Source: Gigaspora rosea (lineage: Eukaryota > Glomeromycota > Glomeromycetes > Diversisporales > Gigasporaceae). Taken from it: a stretch of DNA of 64,000 nucleotides. Under the pieces are notes generated by a model that worked only from the letters and a program-made list of their open reading frames with translations, had not been told where the DNA came from and ran no database searches. The position numbers and the translations under genes were made by a program. The stretch lies in NCBI GenBank assembly GCA_003550325.1, contig QKWP01000809.1, forward strand, positions 44,292-108,291. Reading direction: 5' to 3'. Positions 1-11,027 of this stretch are shown here, piece by piece (the first letter of the stretch is position 1; each line of letters starts with the position of its first letter).

Positions 1-1683
1 CCTATTACCGTTGAAGTAGTCCCTGCCACCTCTTACTCATTATTGCTTGGAAATGACTGGTCAAAGAAAGTTGAAGCCAGTTACAATTGGAAAAATGGAT
101 GCTACTCTTTTAAGTGGAAAAACAAGAAACATACCGTTCCTACTTCCTATGAAAGTAACCAACCATTACCCTCACAACCTACTGTTACCGACCCTGCTGA
201 ATTAGACACTTATGAACAGGAATACTTAGTCCCTCAAGAAGCTTATGCTTTTATCACCACCCATGAACCAGACATTACCCCTACCTCTGATGATGATACC
301 AACCCATGGATTATCCACCAGCCTAGACATAGAAAGCGTGCCCCTCCTAACTCTCGTGTATGTGGCAATTGTGGCTCACCTGAACATCTCTTTGCCAACT
401 GCCCTACCAACCGTTGTAATCGCTGTCGACAGGATGGACATATTGCTGTCCACTGCCCACAACAAGTACCAAAGCGGACCTCTTGCCGTACCTGCAATGG
501 TAATGACCATTTGTACCGAAACTGCCCTGAAAATATTTGTCATACCTGTAGAGCAACTGGACATATTGCCGTTGACTGTTCTTTTGGAGCCCTTAAGGAA
601 CAGAACCGAATTTGCCAATGTGGATGTAATCCGGATGATATTGAAGCCCGTCGAATGTATAACTTTAGTACAAGGCGTACTCACCACTGCTGTCACTGCA
701 AGAAACCAAATAGACCAGAAGACCTACAAGTTCTTAACAATCAGTTTGTTTGCCGAGGATGTGTCTCTGACTATTATTATGAACTCCCTCTTGATGACCC
801 TCAACGTATATATTATTATAGCCATGGAGAAGGACGTGGAACCCTTGTCCAATGTAAAATCTGTGGAGAAACTAGACCTACCTCTAAGATGAATAATCTA
901 GAAAGCCTAGAACAAGCCCTTTGGTTTTGTGACCTTGAACACCTCTATGCTTATAAAGCAGGACAGGATGTTCTCTACAATGCAAATTATAATTTGTGGA
1001 CCAGAATCAGACATTATACCGAGTCCAACAGGAGTGCTGGATCTCAGTATGAAATGAACCAGACCCGTATCTTCCGACTTGCAAAGATTTTCTTACAAGA
1101 ATTGGACCAAAGCCTGACTGAAGCCTTAGAACCTTTAATGACTGATCGTATTAACCAACCTTTGAGTCAGGAAGAAATGCAATTAGTACTTCGTGCTGAA
1201 CATGGTATATTAGAAGGGAATGAAGAATTTCAATTACAACAGACCCTTGAAATTTCCTTCGACACTAGCCATCCTGAATTCTGTAAAGAAACTGCTCTCG
1301 CTAATCTTAGAAGAAACTTCTCAGACACCCCTATTGACCTCTGCAAGGAATGTCTTCATGTTAAGCACCAGGAAGAACTTGATGAACATGATGGATACTG
1401 TACAGAATGTGTACCTCCACCACCACCAATATTCGAACCAGAACCAGAAGTTATATATATAGAACCTATTCAAAGTGATCAAAATACTGTCACTATCGAA
1501 GTTTTTGAAACATTACAACAACAAGTTGTCCAACAGAACCAGACCATTGAACAACTTCAACAACAAGTCCAAAAACTTGAAAACTTTAATCAACAATTAC
1601 TTCGCCTTATTCACCAAGACACCCAGTACCTACAACAAAGAACTGAAACCCTTGCTACCCTGTTCGCAAATACAAATTTTTAG
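1..1683 (+). CDS. Ty3/gypsy-type ORF1: retropepsin tail, CCHC knuckles, coiled coil (5' partial)
   Basis: The frame is open from base 1, so the N-terminus lies outside the window. The first residues include LLGNDW, which resembles the C-terminal part of a retroviral-type aspartic protease. Two CX2CX4HX4C zinc knuckles are clear at nt 415-456 and 538-579, and each is preceded by a related CxxC...C motif (nt 361 and 484). Further CxxC pairs follow near nt 625-760 and 858. The last 70 residues are rich in Q, N and L with a heptad look, suggesting a coiled coil. The order protease then knuckles is unusual against the usual Gag-knuckle-protease order, though part of the protein is missing. It ends at TAG 1681-1683, with the reverse transcriptase in the -1 frame immediately after. 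C-rich codons set it apart from the host DNA. Confidence 0.85.
   Translation, partial: PITVEVVPATSYSLLLGNDWSKKVEASYNWKNGCYSFKWKNKKHTVPTSYESNQPLPSQPTVTDPAELDTYEQEYLVPQEAYAFITTHEPDITPTSDDDTNPWIIHQPRHRKRAPPNSRVCGNCGSPEHLFANCPTNRCNRCRQDGHIAVHCPQQVPKRTSCRTCNGNDHLYRNCPENICHTCRATGHIAVDCSFGALKEQNRICQCGCNPDDIEARRMYNFSTRRTHHCCHCKKPNRPEDLQVLNNQFVCRGCVSDYYYELPLDDPQRIYYYSHGEGRGTLVQCKICGETRPTSKMNNLESLEQALWFCDLEHLYAYKAGQDVLYNANYNLWTRIRHYTESNRSAGSQYEMNQTRIFRLAKIFLQELDQSLTEALEPLMTDRINQPLSQEEMQLVLRAEHGILEGNEEFQLQQTLEISFDTSHPEFCKETALANLRRNFSDTPIDLCKECLHVKHQEELDEHDGYCTECVPPPPPIFEPEPEVIYIEPIQSDQNTVTIEVFETLQQQVVQQNQTIEQLQQQVQKLENFNQQLLRLIHQDTQYLQQRTETLATLFANTNF
1674..1680 (+). promoter_or_regulatory. candidate -1 ribosomal frameshift site A AAT TTT
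   Basis: Nucleotides 1674-1680 read A AAT TTT in the ORF1 frame, directly followed by the TAG stop at 1681. This fits the X XXY YYZ slippery heptamer. The reverse transcriptase frame is open from 1647 and is exactly the -1 frame. Frameshifting between gag-type and pol-type ORFs is established for many retroelements. A downstream stimulatory structure was not identified by eye, so use of the site is inference. Confidence 0.55.
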
Positions 1684-3269
1684 ATAATCCTAGGCATGAT
1701 GGCAAACTACCTGTTGACTCAGACAACTGTATTAACAGACCTCTTAAACCCCCTGAACACCCTATAAATTTAGTACCTACCCCTGTATATAGTATAGACA
1801 CCCTTATCCCCTATGAGGAATATACGTTGACCCCAACTACTTCATTAAACACAGATCCTCTTGCTGCAGATCAAGGACTTAAATTTAGACACTTACTTGA
1901 GAAATTTGCAGACATTTTCGCAACAGACATTGATGAATTAGGAAGGACTGACTTAGTTTCTCATCGTATTTTTACAGAAGATGTACCACCCATTCGCTCT
2001 AGACCCTATTCTATACCTCCAAGTGAACAGACATTTATTAAAGAGGAAATCCAACGAATGATGAAACATAAACTTATCCGACCTTCAAATAGTCCCTGGA
2101 CTTCCCCTGTTGTTCTAGTCAAGAAGAAAAATGGCAAATTACGCTTCTGTGTAGACTACCGAAAACTTAACAATGTTACTAAAAAGGATGCATACCCTCT
2201 ACCTCGTATTGATGAAATGTTAAATACTCTTGCTGGATCGCATTGGTTTTCTACTTTGGACCTTGCAAGTGGATATTGGCAAGTAGCTATGCACCCTCGT
2301 GATAAAGAAAAGACTGCTTTTGTAACTCGCTATGGAATGTACGAGTTCAATGTGATGCCTTTTGGACTTTGTAATGCCCCTGCTACGTTCCAAAGACTAA
2401 TGGACCGAGTTTATGAAGGGATTGCTTGGAAATTTGTAGTAGTATACTTGGATGATACTATAGTATACTCTCGAACATTCGATGACCACCTGAAGCACTT
2501 GAATGAAGTGTTTCACAGAATCAAACAAGCTGGTTTGCGACTTAATATCGAGAAATGTAACTTTTGGATGCAAAGATTACCCTTCTTAGGCCATATAATT
2601 GCACCTAGTGGAATAGCCCCTGACCCTACCAAAATTGAAGCCGTACAAAAGATCCAACCACCGCAGAATATAACCCAACTTCGCTCATTCTTGGGATTAG
2701 CTGGATACTATAGACAATTTATCCAAAATTTCTCTGCTATTGCTAAACCCTTAAATCGATTGTTACAAAAAGACGAACCATATCGATGGACCCATATTCA
2801 ACAGGAAGCTTTTAATGAACTAAAAGACCGACTTACTGCTGCCCCTATATTAGCCTACCCTAATTTCAGAAAGACCTTTATCTTGGCCACCGATGCTTCT
2901 TACTATGGATTTGGTGCTACTCTCAGTCAATTGGACCAAAATCATAAGGAACACCCCATTGCCTATGCAAGCAAAAGTCTACGAAAAGAAGAAGTAAACT
3001 ACGGCGCAACCGAACTAGAATGTGCTGCTGTAGTATGGGCAATCGAACACTTTCATAAATACCTAGGCGCTACCAAGTTCATCTTAGTTACAGACCATTC
3101 AGCATTGAAATGGCTACGTACTTCTGAACCTAAAGGAAGAATTGGAAGATGGATTCTTAAACTCCAACCTTATAACTTTGAAATCTTTCACAAACCTGGA
3201 AGAATCCACTCTAATGTTGATGCTCTATCACGCCTACTGACCCAGACACTTAAATCATCTAAATCATGA
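1680..3269 (+). CDS. Ty3/gypsy pol: reverse transcriptase and RNase H
   Basis: This is the -1 frame relative to ORF1 and is open without interruption. The only nearby initiator would be TTG 1827, so entry by frameshift is plausible. Reverse transcriptase motifs are intact: VDYRKLN, LDLASGYWQ, MPFGLCNAP, and the catalytic YLDD at nt 2445-2456. The thumb region carries FLGHII. An RNase H domain follows with ATDAS (first catalytic Asp), ELECAAVVWA, and TDHSALKWL, ending with the Ty3-type NVDALSR. The protein stops at TGA 3267. The usual integrase should continue in the same frame but is displaced and broken, so the copy is unlikely to be fully autonomous. Family assignment is confident; present activity is not. 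Confidence 0.93.
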   Translation, partial: LDNPRHDGKLPVDSDNCINRPLKPPEHPINLVPTPVYSIDTLIPYEEYTLTPTTSLNTDPLAADQGLKFRHLLEKFADIFATDIDELGRTDLVSHRIFTEDVPPIRSRPYSIPPSEQTFIKEEIQRMMKHKLIRPSNSPWTSPVVLVKKKNGKLRFCVDYRKLNNVTKKDAYPLPRIDEMLNTLAGSHWFSTLDLASGYWQVAMHPRDKEKTAFVTRYGMYEFNVMPFGLCNAPATFQRLMDRVYEGIAWKFVVVYLDDTIVYSRTFDDHLKHLNEVFHRIKQAGLRLNIEKCNFWMQRLPFLGHIIAPSGIAPDPTKIEAVQKIQPPQNITQLRSFLGLAGYYRQFIQNFSAIAKPLNRLLQKDEPYRWTHIQQEAFNELKDRLTAAPILAYPNFRKTFILATDASYYGFGATLSQLDQNHKEHPIAYASKSLRKEEVNYGATELECAAVVWAIEHFHKYLGATKFILVTDHSALKWLRTSEPKGRIGRWILKLQPYNFEIFHKPGRIHSNVDALSRLLTQTLKSSKS

Positions 3270-4538
3270 ATTTAAACCGATATAGCCAACTTTATGATTA
3301 CCTAGAATCAGACAAGTTACCAGACGAATTTACTACTATGAAAAGAAACAACTAATTAACCAGGCTAGATATTTTGAAATTAGACATAACCTCTTATATA
3401 AGAAGAACCGAAAAGATCCAGAACACCCCTTTCGAGTTATTAAATAGACAGAAGTAGAACCGATCCTATACATGATGCATAAACACCCTACTGCTGGACA
3501 TTTGGGAACCGATGCTATGTACTATAAAATAGCTGAACGATATTATTGGGATCAAATGTATCGAGACGTCCAAGAATATGTAAAGACTTGTGAAACATGC
3601 CAAAAGAGACTTAAAGGACGCAGAAAAGAACCTCTCCATCCTATCCAAATAGGACGTGCTTTTGAAAGGATTGGAATTGACCTTGTCAGACCCTTACCTA
3701 TAACTGCTCAAACCAATCGTTACATCATTGTTGCTACTGACTATCTAACAAGATGGCCAGAAGCCAAAGCTATCCCTGATGCTGGAGCCAGTACTCTCGC
3801 ACAATTTATTTTTGAAGAAATTATCTGTAGACACGGAACTCCAAAGATTATACTTTCTGACCAAGGAAGAAACTTTATTAGCGAAACTGTACGGATTCTA
3901 TGTGAAAAGTTTCTTATCAAACATAAATTCTCTTTACCATACCACCCACAGACAAATAGAATAGTTGAAAGACTTAATCGAACATTATTTGAATCTCTCG
4001 CGAAAGTAAATAAACAGATGATTGGGATTTACACATACCTGCTGTTCTCTTAGCTTATCGAACAAAGAGACATGCTACTACTGGATACACTCCATTCCAG
4101 TTAGTTTATGGTAGACAAGCCACGCTACCCATAGAAGCACTTATTCCTGTATATCCTAAAGTAATTAAGGATATAGTAATTAATATACAAGACAGTATAT
4201 TACAACGAGCTTACGAATTAATAGACAAATTGCCAACCATACAAGAAGAAGCCCGAGAAAATACTAGGAAATCACAAGAAAAACAGAAAAAGTACTTCGA
4301 TAAAAAGGTGAAAGAAGAAACCTTTGAAATTGGAGAAAAAGTATGGATATAACGAAAAGAAATAGAAATGTCTCGCTCTGCTAAATTTGAGGATAAAAGA
4401 ATTGGCCCCTTTATAATTCAAGCGAAATTAAACAATGGTGCTTATAAACTTCGAGATATGGAAGGAAAAACCTTACAGAAATATTATAATAGTGATAGAC
4501 TTGCTAAATATTACGAGAAACAGATAGGGAACCTATAA
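3266..4538 (+). pseudogene. Ty3/gypsy integrase, broken by frameshifts and stops
   Basis: The reading passes through at least three frames. A linker piece lies at 3266-3355. An H2C2 zinc-binding module (HKHPTAGHLG ... CETCQKRL) and the integrase core follow at about 3360-4051; the core shows the DDE residues in GIDLVR, LSDQGRNF and IVERLNRT. A C-terminal part (AVLLAYRTK, then FEIGEKVWI) is shifted to another frame after about 4015 and runs to TAA 4536-4538. In-frame stops occur at TAG 3445 and at the TAA after KVWI. Two conserved glycines appear as arginine (VRPLP, TNRIVE), consistent with GGA to AGA changes. This is a dead copy unless complemented in trans. Confidence 0.88.
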
Positions 4539-4705
4539 TTGTAATTGAAAATTAGAAATTTCTGGAAGAAATTTATTGTGAAAGGGAGTGACATTTGTGT
4601 AAAACTTTGTGCACAAGCCCCATGAAAATCTTCGTATTACACTAACATTTATATAATCCTACACTCCGATTGAAATTTTCCTGAAATATTATCAAAACCC
4701 CTAAA
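4539..4705 (+). other. candidate polypurine tract, LTR start and TATA-like box
   Basis: GAAAGGGAG at 4580-4588 is followed by TGACATTTG at 4589, which would suit a polypurine tract next to an LTR beginning with TG. A TATATAA-like box lies near 4650. No second LTR copy is visible because the next sequence runs into the 5533 gap, so the LTR border is a guess. Confidence 0.35.
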
Positions 4706-5395
4706 ATGGAATCTATCACTCTACAACCCAATACTATACTCGCTCTTCGAAACTTTCTTTATATTTGGAGACAAGACCCTGCTGCCCAATACAATTTAGG
4801 AATTTTTATTCAAAATGTAATCCTATGGGATGACCAAAATCCAGAACAAGTAATTGATATTACCCCAAAGGAAGAAACAGAACCCCTTGTCGAACTTAAT
4901 GAATTACTGCGACCATTTGATGAAGACATAAAAGCCCTTTTATCTGAAAAACTGATTGATAAACATAAAGCGATGACTCCATTGCTAAAAGACTTGACCC
5001 AGACTCTTAACCCTCAAAAGACCACCCGAACAAGTCCTTTTTTTCGAGAAACTTGGACCGCACAAGTTGATAAGATCCTACAAGACCTACCTAAGTTTAA
5101 ACAATCTAGCCGAGAACAAAGACAGGATGTTGAAGCCCATTATTATTTGGGAACAATAATAGAGAAACAGACCGAATATAGAGACCAAATTAGAGAACAA
5201 ATTCGAAAGGTAAAAAGAAACCAGAAAGCTAAAAACATCTGGAAAGAAGCCCAGAGAATTAGAAAAATCTTTACAATTTGTCCCAAGGACTTAATGTACC
5301 AAACCAATTACCTTTCTGTGACCCAGGTGTCTAAACTGAAAGATGAGGTTTACGCCGCTCTATTGGATGAATTAGAGAAGGAATTTACGGAGTAA
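4706..5395 (+). CDS. uncharacterised 229-aa ORF at the 3' end of the gypsy element
   Basis: ATG 4706 opens a 229-residue protein. Its C-rich codon usage matches the retroelement ORFs upstream rather than the AT-rich host DNA. It is hydrophilic, mostly Glu/Lys/Gln-rich and probably helical, with a basic stretch (KVKRNQKAKNIWKEAQRIRK) near residues 170-190. There is no signal peptide, membrane segment or zinc motif. I do not recognise the family. It follows the integrase remnant by about 170 bp and lies beyond the candidate polypurine tract. It may therefore be an extra retroelement ORF, an ORF inside a long LTR, or the start of a second element whose remainder lies in the gap. A Gag-like structural role is possible but not shown. 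Confidence 0.6.
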   Translation: MESITLQPNTILALRNFLYIWRQDPAAQYNLGIFIQNVILWDDQNPEQVIDITPKEETEPLVELNELLRPFDEDIKALLSEKLIDKHKAMTPLLKDLTQTLNPQKTTRTSPFFRETWTAQVDKILQDLPKFKQSSREQRQDVEAHYYLGTIIEKQTEYRDQIREQIRKVKRNQKAKNIWKEAQRIRKIFTICPKDLMYQTNYLSVTQVSKLKDEVYAALLDELEKEFTE

Positions 5396-5532
5396 ATTTC
5401 TTAAGGGACGAAAATGTTATAGAACGATAGTTTATTATATTACCTTATTATTTTATTATTTTATTTTTATTATTATATTTTATTATTATATTGTATTATA
5501 TTATTATCTTGAGAAGTTAGAATAGTTGATAC

Positions 5533-5966
5533 NNNNNNNNNNNNNNNNNNNNNNNNNNNNNNNNNNNNNNNNNNNNNNNNNNNNNNNNNNNNNNNNNNNN
5601 NNNNNNNNNNNNNNNNNNNNNNNNNNNNNNNNNNNNNNNNNNNNNNNNNNNNNNNNNNNNNNNNNNNNNNNNNNNNNNNNNNNNNNNNNNNNNNNNNNNN
5701 NNNNNNNNNNNNNNNNNNNNNNNNNNNNNNNNNNNNNNNNNNNNNNNNNNNNNNNNNNNNNNNNNNNNNNNNNNNNNNNNNNNNNNNNNNNNNNNNNNNN
5801 NNNNNNNNNNNNNNNNNNNNNNNNNNNNNNNNNNNNNNNNNNNNNNNNNNNNNNNNNNNNNNNNNNNNNNNNNNNNNNNNNNNNNNNNNNNNNNNNNNNN
5901 NNNNNNNNNNNNNNNNNNNNNNNNNNNNNNNNNNNNNNNNNNNNNNNNNNNNNNNNNNNNNNNNNN
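5533..5966. other. assembly gap (434 N)
   Basis: A run of N separates the retroelement from a low-complexity AT-rich region. The missing 3' LTR, if any, would lie here. Confidence 0.99.
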
Positions 5967-7750
5967 AAACACAGAATCTATTTTTAATTCTTTTAATCTT
6001 AATCAAAATAATAATAAAGCTAAAATTATTATAAAAAAGTATTTATTTTTCTCACCTAACTTTGATTCTATTATAAAATTTTTAACTAGTAAAAAAAAAC
6101 ACAAAAAACTAATAAAGTTATAAAGAATTTCTCAAAAGTTAAAACCAAAAATTTAAAAAACAAATAATGAAATCATTAAACTTCAATAGATAAATTTTTT
6201 TGAACAAAGCTTAATTATTAAAATTTTATATATGCATTATACAACAAGAATATAATAATAATAATTTGAAATAAAAGATAAAAAGTGAGACTAAATATAA
6301 ATTGACAATCTCAAATATGCTTCAAAACAAAATAATTATCCTAAAAAAAAAATAAAAAAATAAAAACTTTATAAACAATATATACCAATATGTACTAGCA
6401 TATCAGCTTATATGAAAAGAACAGTAAATACCAAAAAATATAGTAAAATTCAGAAAAGTAAATAAATAAAAAATAATTTTTGTTAAAAACTTTGACTAAT
6501 AGAAATTTATATAGAAAAACTAAATAAATAAAAAAAATAGAAATATCGGTAATACTAGAAAACAGATAAAAACAAAACCAAGCATCTTCAATCTTCAAGT
6601 ATAAGCTTATTACCTCTAATAAAATCTTAGAACAGATAGCTTTAACTTACAAAAAAAAATTACTCCCTCTTTATAATCACCTCCCATATAATCACACCAA
6701 ATAAAAACCTCTTTCTAATTACGATTTAATATATATTAAAAAACCTCTATATAAGCACACCCCTTTATAAGCACATTTTACAATTTTGCTCTAACCTACA
6801 TTTATAATCATCCTAATAACTAAAATGACACTTTAAGCAGACAACTTCAGAACCAAAAAACAAACTAAAAAATAATACAAATATACTATATTTGCAGCTT
6901 TACTACATTTCTTTATTACTACTAAATATTAAATTACAAATTTCAAAATTGACAGATATTAAGATATACCAACTACTTAAGACTAGATCACAATTTTAAT
7001 ATTACTAATATGAAAACTATTAAACCAAAATTTATTATGCTTCAAAAGCGTAAAAGCCATTATACAATAAAATTATCCTAAGTCTACTCTATACAACTAG
7101 CTTCTAAAAATTTAATTTAGACATTAAACATTTTGAGATAATAATCCTATGGCAAATAAACTAAAAAAGCAAACTCCTTGCGCATGAGCAGGCGCATAAC
7201 TTGTTAAATTACGTATCTGATATATCTTTTACTAAATCATATTATTCCCGAAATCTATATCTTAACCGGATCAGCCGAAAATCATTCGGTAAATTTTTAC
7301 AGGTGTCCCAGGAATTATGAAAATAACTGTAATGTTTCGATCGGCTGGCTGAGCCGACCGATCAAAATCATGGCTAAGCGGCTGGCTGATTAATATATAT
7401 ATATATATATATATTTAAAGACGTTTTTACAAGTTCTGGAACGTCTGAAAATTTTCTCGCTCCACAAAATATCATCAATCTCTTTCTAAAATCACTTTAC
7501 TTCTCAGAAACTACACTATTATTGGAACTTTAATAAAGAAATAGCGAGATAGTTTCTAAAAAGTTAGATGATCCTAGAACAAGACTCGGGAAGTGAGAAA
7601 ACTTATGCAAAAAAAAAAAAATTCTTTAAGTGCTCGATTGCAAAATCAACTTGAATCAAAAATAAAAGATAAATGCGGATATTATGAAATAAGGATATTT
7701 TATTTAAAAAACCAATACAATCAAGGTCTATTAATAAAAACTTAAAGTAA
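5967..7750. other. gene-free AT-rich region
   Basis: There is no credible coding frame. A short segment at 6660-6780 repeats phrases such as TATAATCACCTCC and TATAAGCACACC and may be a relic of the mariner-like MITE seen at 41330. A (TA)n run lies at 7391-7414. GC-rich repeats of GCCGATC/GGCTGGCT type at 7330-7390 reappear inverted at 8190-8250, flanking the solo LTR. Confidence 0.7.
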
Positions 7751-7754
7751 CCGC

Positions 7755-8185
7755 TGTTACGACTTTAAAATTTTTTTTTATTATTACATTATTATTTTAT
7801 TAGTACGTATTGTATTATTACATTATTTTCTTATTTGGGATAGTATGGGAATGATCGTCATACCGGGAGGAGCTAAAGACTCCCGGAAGAAGCTAAAAGC
7901 TCCCGGGAGTAGCTAAAGACTCTCGGTGGGAGCTCAAGACTCCAGCTCAAATCCACAAATATATAAAGAGTAGGTTTCAGCTGTGAATGGGAAGGGAGGT
8001 GATCGATTGTAAATTGTCTTAGTATAATCCGATGTATTGAATTATCTTATTAATAAAGAGAACCTTATACCCGAAATTATGTGTGTTAGTTTATCGATTT
8101 AAATCATTTAACCTTAAGCACTATTTGTTCACGATCGAAGCTAAATTGGTGCAAACCCTACAAAGCTCTCCCACCGATCGTAACA
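7755..8185 (+). mobile_element. solo LTR with target-site duplication
   Basis: The segment starts TGTTACGA and ends TCGTAACA. It is flanked by CCGC on both sides (7751-7754 and 8186-8189; ACCGC if the terminal A is counted as duplication). Its right end (AGCTCTCCCACCGATCGTAACA) is the reverse complement of the LTR end at 11028 and 13698, so it belongs to the same family in opposite orientation. The middle holds diverged short tandem repeats with CTAAAGACTCCCGG units at 7862-7950. No internal region remains, as expected after LTR-LTR recombination. Confidence 0.8.
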
Positions 8186-8189
8186 CCGC

Positions 8190-9106
8190 ATTAGCCAGCC
8201 GATCATGTTGTATCGGCTAGCTTAGCCGGCTAAGCCGGCGATCGAGTGCGAGGTTGATTTCGACAGTACGTAGGTATTTTTAGAATTGAAATTGATCCGA
8301 CAGGTCACATGACGATTACTATTTAAGCTAATTTATTTTCGTTTTGGTCTTACTGATTCAGTTAACATGTTATTTTTTATATAATCTCTTATTTAATAAT
8401 TTAGTTAATATCATAATCATCTATTAGCCAAAAAAAAAAAATATTGAAATATAATATTCTGATTCGTAGACATTTATATTCTGTTCATCATATTGATTAT
8501 TTAGAAAGTGAAAAGATCGCTAAACAATTAATATCACAATAAATCTCTAATTTTATTTTGTTCATGTTAATTATTAATCGAAATTGACGTTTCATTAAAA
8601 GAAATTTGAATCAAATGATTCAGCTCGGAATATTTCAAATTATGATCATCGCGCATTTGTAATCAGTATTTATAATGTTTTACAAATAGACACAAGATAA
8701 ATATAGTATAAGAGAGGTGACACCAAGTGTTACTCATCACCTAATTATACAACTTAATAATAATAATCAAGTGGTGTTGTTTGGATTTCCTTTTTTGATT
8801 TTCTGCACCCGTCTGTACATCTCATCACATTAAGCACTTTCATTGGTAGAATTTGGTTTATAGAATGTTACTTCCGAACTAAAACGAATAAAATCATTGT
8901 CACCGCTGACAAATTAATGATTTGTCAGAACCGGTTCGGATGGTCGATTCAAAGACATGCCATGGTATATTTAAGCAATTCGTAATAACCTCTTGCTCTC
9001 TCAAAAATTTTAAGAATTCACAAGTGTTTTATAGTATACAGTTTATATATATATATAAATAAATACTTTTTTCCTTCACAAAAATTTTTAATATCAAAAA
9101 CAAAAA
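8190..9106. promoter_or_regulatory. intergenic region with TATA tract upstream of the oxidoreductase gene
   Basis: No gene was found. A TATATATATATATAAA tract at 9043-9058 lies about 50 bp before the ATG at 9107 and is the likely core promoter. The leader before the ATG is A-rich (CAAAAAATG). Confidence 0.5.
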
Positions 9107-10518
9107 ATGTCTGCAAAAACAAATATTGTTGTCGTTGGTGGAGGATACGGTGGAATAGCCGTCGCCACAAAGCTTGAATTAGCCCTTCATAAAACTCATC
9201 AAATAATTCTTATCGAACGTAAAACCCATTTTTATCATGCAATTGGTGGCCTTCGCACAGTTGTTGAAGATGGATTTGAAAATAAAGTCATTATTCCTTA
9301 TGATAATCTTTTTAAGCACGGAGGAAAAGTTTTACATGCTGCAGTTACTACGATTCATAAAAATGAGATTATTGTTGATACTGAAACTGAATTGGGAACT
9401 CATATACCATTTAAATATTTGATAATTGCTACGGGATCTAATCAATCTAAACCTGCAAGGATGACGGCAGATAATAAAGAAGAAGGAATTGCAGAAATAA
9501 TCGCTCAAAGAGAAGCTGTAAAAAATGCAAACAAGATTTTGATTATTGGTGGAGGTCCTGTCGGCATTGGTATGTCATAATATATTATTATGAAATAAAT
9601 CAAAGTTCCACATATTGTATTTATTAATTTCTTTATCATTTATTATTTATCATTAGAGCTTGCAGGAGAAATTGCATCAGTTTACCAAAAGAAAGAAGTT
9701 ACACTTATTCATTCAGAAAATCATTTGCTTACGGATAAGTTTCCAAAAAAATTGACTGATAGTCTTGCTAAACAATTGAGAGAATTAAATGTAAAACTTA
9801 TTTTTGGAGAAAAAGTTATTTTTCCTTCTTCTGGTATTGGTGACGGTTTGTCTCCTTTAACTTTGGAAACCGACAAGGTAAATATTTGATACATACTTTT
9901 CTTTTGTATATATAATATTAATCATCCAACTCAAATTCTTTTTTCATTTGTTTATTGTAGGGTACACAAATTTATTCTGATGTTCAATTCGTAGCTTTTG
10001 GCGCAAAGCCCAACACTGAAGTTATAAAAACTTTGGATGAATCAATAATTGAGCAAAATACAACTCTGGTAAAAGTTAAGCCAACTCTTCAATTGGAACA
10101 TGATGATTATGCACATATATTTGCTCTCGGTGACATAACAAATATTAAAGAAACAAAGCTTGCCTATCGTGCTAACCTTCATGCTGATGTCATAAGTAAA
10201 AATATTATTGCACTCATTAATAATAAAAAATTGGCTGAATATAGCCCAGGCCCTGAAGCTATGCTTGTTCCCATCGGAAAGGTATTGTTTTTTTCTTTAC
10301 ATTGCTTGCTTTTCTGCCTTTTTTTTTTTTTTTTATTTATTATTGTGTGTTAATGTATTTATTCTAATGTTAATGTTTTTCAAAATTAGGACAAAGGCGC
10401 AACAGTTTTACCAATCGGTAACATGGTCGTTGGTAGTTTCATAACTAAAAACCTCAAGGGCAAAACTCTTTTGGTTGATAAAACATGGAAATCATTGAAC
10501 GCAAAATTTGTTGCATAA
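9107..10518 (+). CDS. AIF/FSP1-like FAD-dependent NAD(P)H oxidoreductase, four exons
   Basis: The predicted protein has 377 residues from exons 9107-9569, 9657-9877, 9961-10281 and 10390-10518. The three introns (87, 83 and 108 bp) have GT...AG borders and the joints read through cleanly. A Rossmann FAD motif GGGYGG lies at residues 11-16. A second dinucleotide motif GGGPVGIELAGE spans the first splice joint (about 147-158), and the FAD-contacting ALGD lies at about 283-286. Length and motif order match the AMID/AIFM2 (FSP1) and yeast Aif1 group, flavoproteins that oxidise NAD(P)H and pass electrons to quinones or oxygen. There is no evident mitochondrial presequence or membrane segment, so a cytosolic or membrane-peripheral location is likely. 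The single-copy appearance and intact splice sites suggest a functional host gene. Confidence 0.92.
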
Positions 10519-11027
10519 ATTATTTTACTTTTATCTATAATTTTGCACACACGCCCATATGATTCTTCACTTTTATTTTGTCGTTCCGAATAACATAAAG
10601 CATCAGATTAGTTTTTATTTTAGCCAAATAGAACATGAATATTAATTAATAATAATACATTCTTATTCCTAATAAGACTATATCATATAATTTATTATAA
10701 ATAAATATTTAACTATGTAATTTGTGTATTTATATTTTTACTGGCGTATGTCTCACGTGGCTCGCAACGCGCTTAAGTGTTTTTAAACTTTATTGCACTT
10801 ACAGTACTGACGAAACATTGATAAATAAAACAATTGAGATTATTATAAAAGAAAATACTCGATCAAAATTTAAATCATATGTATAGTTTTTAATAATTAT
10901 GCAAAAACCCAATAAGAAAATTGGACCGGATCGGCACGGGTTGCATACGGGTATTTGTTTTGTAGCACGGTTCAAGATCCGGATTTGTACGGGTATGGTC
11001 CGAATTTGTACGGATTCCGTGGACCGT
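10519..11027. other. intergenic, no gene seen
   Basis: The AT-rich 3' flank of the oxidoreductase gene is followed by a GC-richer stretch at 10920-11027 with repeated CGGCACGGG and TACGGG phrases. Similar phrases resume at 14500-14620, on the other side of the LTR element, so the LTR element probably split an older repeat. Confidence 0.6.

Noticed and set aside
243..892. Other-frame ORFs over the gypsy ORF1
   Set aside because: They are shadows of a frame that has zinc knuckles and consistent codon use.
5473..6006. Open frames spanning the N run
   Set aside because: They are open only because N hides stops. The same applies to 31023-31814.
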